Source: Amia ocellicauda
Lineage: Eukaryota > Chordata > Actinopteri > Amiiformes > Amiidae
Length of the DNA stretch: 64,000 bases
Reading direction: 5' to 3'
NCBI RefSeq assembly: GCF_036373705.1
Contig: NC_089857.1
Span: forward strand, 32,532,284-32,596,283
Shown here: positions 56,180 to 64,000 of the stretch, one piece after another
How positions within the stretch are numbered: position 1 is the first letter of the stretch
Layout: each line of letters begins with the position of its first letter
Program-made: the position numbers and the translations under genes
Notes under the pieces: model-generated
Database searches by the model: none
What the model saw: only the letters and a program-made list of their open reading frames with translations
What the model was told of the DNA's origin: nothing

Positions 56180-59100
56180 TTTTTTTAATGTTCACTTACT
56201 ACTAAGTAAGTGAACAGTATAGTCTGCTAAAAATTCACAGATGTATAATTCATTCAATTTGGATCTAGGCATACAGGGTAATAATGTTAATAATTGAAGA
56301 GCATTGAAAAGAAACTGCTTTATTGTAAACTGGAAACTCAAGTGAGGTGAGGGATGGAAAAGTGACATGGATGATGGTATTTAAATATTCTAGGAAGAGT
56401 TTTACTGATGTAGCACGCAAAGAGCAAGAGACATATTCAGAAAATAACATAGTATTGTCTCATTATTTGAAGTATTTTAATTTATGTAAAAAAGTCATTC
56501 CAGGATATTGTACCTAAGACAAGCAACCTTAAAAGAATTGTGAAGAACTTATCTTTGATTAAAAGGATGTAGAAAAGGTACATTTGAAATACGAGGCATC
56601 AGCATGAACCTGCTGACAGGAAGCTTTTCCCAGCTCCCTTCTTCTCAGCCTTTCTGTTGGCGTGCGTGAGGAAGGCCCTGCGCTCTGCGTTCTGGCACAT
56701 CACTGTGGCATTTCAGGGAGATTGTCACATTCATTTTAGAAGCCAGCTGAGGGATCCTGTGTTGTTGATAATATTCAAGAAAAAAAGGAAAAACAGGCTT
56801 TCAGTAATAAATCAAGACTAACAGTCCTCCCAGAAGGTTTTTCATTCTTCTCTTTAGGGAAGCCATAGGAAAAAATAAACAGCACAGCCACTATTGGAAA
56901 GCCCAGCTGTTACCATCAACGACAAACAGCCTTCAGCAATGATTTTTTTTTTTGAATGGTTGTTGCACACAGAAACCCTCATTGACATCATGTCACCATG
57001 ATGATCATACAGTGACTCGGGAGAATTACATGCTGCTGTAATATCCCAGTCACTTACACTGTCATGCAATTAAACCATGTTACAGGCTTTAGTCAATGCT
57101 GCCTTTTGTTCCACTTGTTGTTTTTAATGATGCCAATCATCATGTCGTCGTCGTCTTTGTTAACCTGTTATTTTACATGATTTCCCCTAACTCGATATGC
57201 AAATCATATTTTCTATCTGTACAGATATGCAATTTTTCTTTGTCTTGGTGTATGGTTTATGAAAACAATACAAACACAATACAGATACATGGAAGCTGCA
57301 TTTCAAGATAATTAGTTAAGTAAAATGTAATGGAAGGACAAATGGCCTACACTCAGTGCTTGATCATTTATCCATTAGGCAGTACAGGCTTGTACACAGA
57401 GCAAGAGCTGAATTATTTATTAATGCTGCATTATCACTATCCTGCATCTGGCTTCCTGTGGATGGCAGAAACGGCATCACCAGGTGACTAAACTGACACT
57501 GCAAAGAATGATACATGTGCATATTTAATTTGTCCAGCTCGCAGGCAGTTGTTACAAATAGCACATTGAATGGGTTTGCCGGCAGTGACGAAAGCAGAGG
57601 TTACACACACTCAATTTAAGCTTATTATCTGCTTAAAAGGGCCCATCAAATGCTCATTTATTTAGATGTATTCTATCACAAGATTTAAAGAGAGCATAGT
57701 GCTCACTGAGTAACAATCTGTTTTTGCATATATCCTAAATATATTTTGGATTTGCAGCTAATTTGTGTTTGTAAATCATTCATGTCAGGGTGTTTCTTCG
57801 TACGTGTAGCATTTTGTGAGCTGTACGTTACTTTATTTATAATGCTTTTGACTTCAACCACGTCATTGTATCTGATTGTACTTGCCTGTAGATACTGATC
57901 CATTTTTAAAGAAATGAGATGTGAAGGAATAAGTACATTTACAGTTAATCCAAACACTCAGCAGTCCCCTGTGCGGTGATTCACCATCTCAAAAAAAAAA
58001 AAGTTTCTCCTGATCCAGCTGTCTTAAAAAAAATTCTCGACAGCATCTCACAGTAAAGATTTCTACTTAACCACTATCCACTGATCCATACTGTGGAATC
58101 GGTATACTGAAGCACTGCTGACAGTGACATCCTTTCTCGATATACAAAGTTAGTCATTCCAAAATCTGTTCATACACAGGGCCAGTGGTGCTTCAGGTTT
58201 TCAGATAGTAGTTTTAGAGGCATTTGCTGAAAATGAAGTGTTGCGCCTTGGAGGAAAAAAGAAAAAAGCCTTCCACACCTGCACACGATTAAACACGGCT
58301 ATAAATCTTTACTGGATTCCCACTTTAGCACCTGGTTATAGGTTAAGAGGTTTCCATTTGACTGAACAGAGCATCTAGACATTAACAAATTGGTGTATAC
58401 ATTTAGTAACTTGAATTCTTATGTTGTTTTTTTATTTTACTGCTGCTGGATATAAAACGATCAGGAATATTTGTATTAAATGAGAAAAAAGTATATATAC
58501 TGAAGTGAAGTTTGTAGAGAACTACATATTTCATTTCGCAATCTTAATTCAGTTGATTCAATTATGCAATTTTACTTTTAATGAATCTTGTACACAACTC
58601 TCTGCCAGCAATCAACATATCTTCATGTAAACCTTACATAACAAATATTCCAGCATTTCCAAAACAGCGAATAATACCTTATGAATCCATATGAAATATA
58701 CCTGAACTGATGGTAAGTGCGTTTCCTAAAGCCATTTCTTTTAAATAATAAAAGATTGACTTGTGATTAGGGTCAGCTTAACATAGTGTAAGAAAATGAT
58801 TTATGTCTCTAATTCTACAGAAAGCTGTTTTCGTTGCTCTGCTACTCTTGCAGCTCAATGCTATGTTTGGTCGTTCAGAGAAACAAAAAGCAGTAACCAA
58901 AGCTGCAAGGGGTTATGCAAGGAGTTGTCAGCTAATGAGCAACTGGCATCTTAACTGTGTCAAATAAGGTCTTTCTGTGTATTTAATTACATTTCTACAG
59001 AGCTCTGGTGGAGTGTGCTAACCTCCCCATTGTAACGGACTGTTGTATCAGGGCTTTTATCTTGAGCTCACCAGAGAAGGTCTTACTGTCTGATTAACCT

Positions 59101-62100
59101 CTTTGGGATTGGCAGAAGTTATAAGTCCTGATTGGTCATTCAATAAGTCAATTAATGGCCCGGGACAGACATTTTTGCAGTCCAAAGTCTATTTGATAGG
59201 GCTACAAAACATCAGTAGTAGTTTGAAAGTTTGCCTCACTATTCTGTCAGGCCTGCAACAGTACAACAATGTCTGTGCAGGGTTTTATCTTTTGAAGATA
59301 TTAATCTGCATATGTTATTTTGAAGCTTGCTCCAATACAATCAACATTTCAGTGCTTCTGATGCAACTATAATTCATGGAGTTGTCTTGCTTCTGCTTCT
59401 GTAAAATTAAGAAAGTAAAGATTATGAATTATCCCTGAATCTTTCATTTGTAGGTGAAGAATGTTTCTGATTTTTAATTATCCTGGAACTAATAGTGATT
59501 CTGATATAGATCAAATATTTGTATATAAGTAAGTGTGTAAGCCTGTTGAATTGAGTATGAAGGTGTACTAATAGATCTCATCTCCTGACAGAGGATTGTT
59601 GTTTCAAGTGGATCTGAGGGGCTTGTGTTACAACAAGGAGTAAATGATCCGAGTAAGAGCCAGAGGCAGGCACTTTGATTTAAAAATACAAAACAATAAA
59701 AAGTTCAATGTTTTACACCAGGGGTGGGATCTGTGTGGCGTGGGCTGCAATATAGAGTGTAATGTACATCATTAAAAGTCAGGGACTAGATCAAGTAAAA
59801 TAGTTTTAAAAGTATTCCCAATAGTCATGCCATGCAAAGATACTACCGTTTGTAATGCTTATATAAATATGAACATGAACATATTCAGGTAGTTTATTTT
59901 AAAAAACATGTACACATGGTAAACCATTATGTTTTTTTAAGCATTTAAAATTATTTGCAACTTGTAAGTGTAAGATCCTAGGTTTCATAAAACATGTGTT
60001 TAGCATATTAATATTCAGAGTTTGTAGGACAATAAAGGGTGATTGTGTTAAAAATTGAATTCAAGGTTGACATTGAGTTCACTTCAATCTAGCCTGAAAT
60101 CTCTTCTAGAGTTTCCTTTTAACACCTTGGTTGATCTTTTCTTGCCTCATGGGTGTATAGAGATGATGGCGTTTTTTCTCTTTTGGAATAGGTTATTCTG
60201 TTTCTGAGGAGGAATGGGAAAACATCACAGGTGTACACGAATCAGAAACACAGGAGCTAGAGATATTCCTGGAGAGAGCAAGCGGATGAATCGAGCTTGT
60301 GCTGTAATATTCACATTTTATTTTCCTCTTACAATACAGATTGTATTTGAAACAAAAAAGGCAGCTAACCTTAAAAAGGGTTGTTTTTTATGTTTCAAAT
60401 TATAATACCTGTTTTCCTGGAGTAAGGCATCAGGTTTTGTCTTTGTGTTTGTTGTTTTTGAGAGAGTTCATCAACGACAGACTCAATGATGTTTTGAAAA
60501 GCACAAACAATGTCCTGTTTTCAGATAAAACACCAGTCCTTATGAGTGATGCAAAGCTAGAAATCCCTGGCTGAAATGCACAAGGCAGCTGAATACGAAA
60601 ACATGAAGTGGAAAATGAAGGCGCCAACATTACAAATGTTATTAAATAATTTAATGTTTGCTGAAGCTTTCAACATGGCACTTAAGGGAGCTGTGAAACT
60701 TTGTCAGAGTACCAATTTCACATTTAAATTCAGAAGCTTCTTTCCTCAAAACAGAGAGAGAATTGGCTAGTATGATATCTTGCCATAAGGTTGGGAATAC
60801 ACAAGGAGAAAAACAGCTAAATATATAATTAGCGAATAAGAGGGTGTCAAGTATCTTGAAAATACTGGTAATGAACTATTTTTTTCCACACAAACGTATG
60901 TGTTTAGTCTAAAATTAAGTACTTGTAAATACTGATTTTATCAATACGCATCCTAGACCAAAGATGAATTATTGTTTGTTTATATGATTTTGACTGCCTC
61001 AAACCTTGGATTGCATATTAAACTATCCCTTCATATTAGTAGCCTTTGCTTATTTAATTATTTCTTCTCTCTGTTACCCAGAAGTGCACATAGAGTAAAA
61101 TAGACGATTTGAGTACAGTTAAAAAGCTTAAAGAATATAACAATGTGATCAAGGGCCCTCTTCAATGGGCCCTCTCTCCAGCACACACTGTGGCTGAGGT
61201 GTGTGTGCTACAGGCTGCCTGCCCAGTGAGATGTGACGTCTCTCTAACTAACCTTGCTCCTGTACTCTGTTCAAATGGCCCATATGAATACATACTATCC
61301 ATCAAATGCTGTCTTATATGCAGCCCATAGCTCACAACATAATCAAGGTGTCAAGTTGAGAATGGAGCCCCTGCGCAATAATTCAGCATGGCAAAAGATT
61401 ATTATACAGTACGGTTATAGTGGTTACGGACAGTAGGAAGCATTGTTAAGATGGCTGGAATCATTGACACATTTCCATAAAAAGATCATGTAAAGCACTT
61501 GCATTTTATAATAACAGTTTCAAAAGGTGCTGGATACGCTGTACTCTGTCTTCAGAAATGTCACCTGTTGAAAACTGCACAGCGGATAGGAAAAACTGGC
61601 AGCTCCAGAACAGAATAATAATAATAAAAAAAAATAAGCCTAATTGATGTCTACTATAAAGTACAAATTTTACATTTTTGAACACTGTTCAGTAGCTAAG
61701 ATAAACCACTGCACATTTTTCCCCTGTGAAAACAGCATACAGTTTAAAAATAGAGAATGTGTGATTTTCCCACCTGGGATAGTTTAGCTTCTATGTGCAG
61801 AGAACAACTTTAACCATATCTGTTAATAAAGTTAGTGAATAATCTAGATGTTCTCAAAATAATTGTCCTAGCCGTTAATTACAAATTACAAATTCTTACT
61901 CTGTGGAGGCCTTTTGTGATTTGGTTCTAATTTGCCATTAGTGAGTTGGTCTGAGATTTGATATAATCTAGTTATTTATAGACTGTTGGCATGCAGTAGT
62001 AAGTTTTTTTTTTTTTTTTTTTTGTAGAAACACATTGGTGGTGTTGTGAATATGATTACTGCTATGAGATTTACACCACACCAGTGTTTACTTCAGTTAA

Positions 62101-62599
62101 TTCACATTTGATTTTCCACTGTTTTACTTGAGTGGTAGTATAGAAAAATAAAGTATGAGACTTTCTAATGGGAGTTAGTCATGTGGGTAACAGTTACATT
62201 GTAGGCTGTTATTATTTAGTATTGTTGTGAGCTACTGTTCAGTGTAACTGCATGTGTCTGGCATGGTCTTTGTCTGTATTGACATTCAAAGCAGCCATTA
62301 AGTGTACTATTAGCAGTCCTGCCTGGGAGGGATTGTGCCATCACGACAGCCTTTTGTCATTCAACGCAACGCAGGTGTGTACCGTCCTAATTAGCTACAG
62401 GTGGAGTATTTAAGAGCCCCCTGGACCTCCGTGCCAGCAGTCAGCGCCAGCAGCCTTCAGTGCCCCCCTTCCGAAGGGCCATGCTTACAAAGGGCAGGGA
62501 CTCTAGCTGTGGCACTCCAGCGAGAAGACACCGCACAGCAACTATAAGAAGCCGTGACGATCGCTCCGATTCCTGTCCTGCTCTCTCCTTCCACTCAGT

Positions 62600-63990
62600 G
62601 TGCACCTCCCTAATTGCCTCCCTAATCCCTCTCCCCTCCTCCTCGCTGCTGTCATCCCACTCCTCAAGAAACCTACCCTTGACCCCACCTCTCCTCAGAA
62701 CTACCGCTGTCTCCCTACTCCCCTTCCTCTCAAAGACCCTCAACTGTGCTGTCAGCTCTCTGCCTTTCTTTCCCATCACTCACTCCTGGATCTTCTGCAA
62801 TCCGGCTTCCACACAGCTCACTCCACTGAGACTGCTCTCATGGAAGTCAATGACTCCCTCAGCTGTGCTTCAGTAGCTTCCCACTCCTCAGTCCTCATCC
62901 TTCTTGGTCTCTCCGCAGCATTTGACCCTGTCGATCACTCTATCCTCCTCTCCTGCCTCGCTGACCTTGGAATCTCTGGGACTGCTCTCACCTGGTTCTC
63001 CTCCTACCTCAACGATCAGACCTATCAATTGACATGGCGAGGTTCCTCATCCACCCCCCAACCTCTCCTCACAGGCGTTCCCCAAGGCTCCGCCCTGGGC
63101 CCCCTCCTGTTCTCTCTCTACAATTGCTCCCTGGGACCCCTCATCACATCCCATGGTTTCTCCTACCACTTCTATGCAGATGATGCCCAGATCTTCCTGT
63201 CTTTTCCCTCCACTGACCCTCTCATCCCCTCTCACATCTCTTCCTGTTTGTCTGCTGTCTCCGCCTGGATACACTCACACCACCTCAAGCTCAACCTCTC
63301 CAAATCGGATCTCCTGTTTTTCCCCCTCTTCCTCACCTTCTGCTGATCTCTCCATCTCAATCCCCTTGGAATCCACAACACTCTCTCCTTCTTCCGCTAA
63401 GAACCTAGGAGTCACCCTCGATCCTGCGCTCTCCTACACCCAACACATCATCACGCTGACACGCACCTCCAGATTCTTCCTGAGCAACATACGCCGAATC
63501 CGTCCCTTCCTCACCAACTACTCGACTCATCTGCTCGTCCAGTCACTGGTCCTCTCCCGCCTGGACTACTGCAACTCCCTCCTGGCCGGCCTACCTGCAA
63601 CTACTACCCGCCGCTCCTGCTCATCCAGAACACTGCGGCTCGTCTGGTATTCTCTCTGCCCCGATTCGCACACACTACTCCACTGCCCCGCTCCCTCCAC
63701 TGGCTCCCGATACCGGCACGCATTCAGTTCAAGTCATTGACCCTCACCTACCGCTGTCTCGACCACACTGCACCAAGTTACCTTCAGACCCTTGTCTCTC
63801 CATACATCCCCTCCAGGCCACTCCGGTCTTACAGTGCCAGAAGACTAACTCTGCCTCCTCTCCACTCTCCTTCCTACAGAACCCGCTCCTTCTCATCCCT
63901 GGCCCCTAAGTGGTAGAACGACCTTCCCACTGAAGTCAAAACAGCAGAGTCCTTGACCTCCTTCCGGCGCTTACTCAAAACACATCTTTT
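62600..63990 (+). pseudogene. Reverse transcriptase of the LINE, frameshifted
   Basis: At least three frame changes (near 62700-62750, 63310-63350 and 63617) and one nonsense codon (TAG at about 63915, where the family has a Trp codon: KWxNDLP) break the ORF2 protein. The catalytic YADD box survives. The endonuclease domain expected at the N-terminus is absent, so this is a 5'-truncated copy. It is not functional. Confidence 0.85.
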
Positions 63991-64000
63991 CAGACAGTAC
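62600..64000 (+). mobile_element. L2/CR1-like LINE fragment, runs off the right edge
   Basis: C-rich DNA in sharp contrast to the AT-rich intron encodes a non-LTR reverse transcriptase in broken frames. Recognisable blocks are AAVIPLLKKP and NYR (frame of 62600), VSLLPFLSKTL in a shifted frame near 62715, QSGFHTAHSTETAL, VLILLGLSAAFD, LLTGVPQGSALGPLLFSLY and the catalytic FYADDAQ (about 63170-63190). After 63346 the frame shifts again to AKNLGVTLDPALSY and LVLSRLDYCNSLLAGLP. A third shift near 63617 leads to LHWLPIPARIQFK and finally SFRRLLKTHLFRQY at the window end. These C-terminal motifs are typical of L2/CR1-clade elements. Confidence 0.88.

Noticed and set aside
62441-62779. A 112-codon minus-strand frame over the LINE
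   Set aside because: It is antisense to reverse-transcriptase sequence and arises from C-rich composition.

Overview
The window reads as nuclear DNA of a vertebrate, most likely a ray-finned fish. The evidence is vertebrate genes split by GT-AG introns, an AT-rich background with many (TA)n tracts, and several Tc1/mariner transposons of fish type with nearly intact transposases. The species cannot be named from sequence alone. The gene order KIF27 > GKAP1 > UBQLN1 > (IDNK reversed) > FRMD3 matches, in order and relative orientation, the arrangement on human chromosome 9q21 as I recall it. This is therefore a conserved syntenic block, compact except for FRMD3 intron 1.

Layout: 1-191 is the last coding piece of a gene that is probably KIF27 (+). 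GKAP1 (+) runs 3150-9908 in 11 coding exons and rebuilds to 373 aa. UBQLN1 (+) runs 11798-29866 in 11 coding exons and rebuilds to 565 aa (UBL, STI1 repeats, UBA). IDNK (gluconokinase, -) runs 36169 down to 32575 in 5 coding exons and rebuilds to 181 aa. The first coding exon of FRMD3 (+) is at 38562-38666, and the remaining 25 kb is its first intron. IDNK and FRMD3 are divergent; UBQLN1 and IDNK are convergent. The genes share no pathway: KIF27 is a ciliary kinesin, GKAP1 anchors cGMP-dependent kinase, UBQLN1 is a proteasome shuttle, IDNK is a metabolic kinase and FRMD3 is a 4.1-family cytoskeletal protein.

Mobile DNA: two DD36E Tc1/mariner elements of exactly 1221 bp lie in UBQLN1 introns 3 and 4; one has a fully open 346-aa transposase and the other has a single nonsense codon. 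A DD34E Tc1 element lies head-to-tail with the first, also with one nonsense codon. A half-length DD34E relic sits in GKAP1 intron 6, with part of it replaced by an inverted copy of DNA from upstream of GKAP1. Two palindromic foldback elements and a minisatellite lie between IDNK and FRMD3. A frameshifted L2/CR1-like LINE runs off the right edge.

The most unusual structure is in FRMD3 intron 1. A block starting just inside the intron (38858-40659) was recopied about 8 kb downstream as a mosaic: a 655-bp partial copy joined to a full 1802-bp copy, bracketed by a 67-bp direct repeat. The copies are virtually identical, with short microhomologies at the joins. This looks like a very recent template-switching event or an assembly artefact. 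I found no wholly new protein-coding system; the novelty here is structural.
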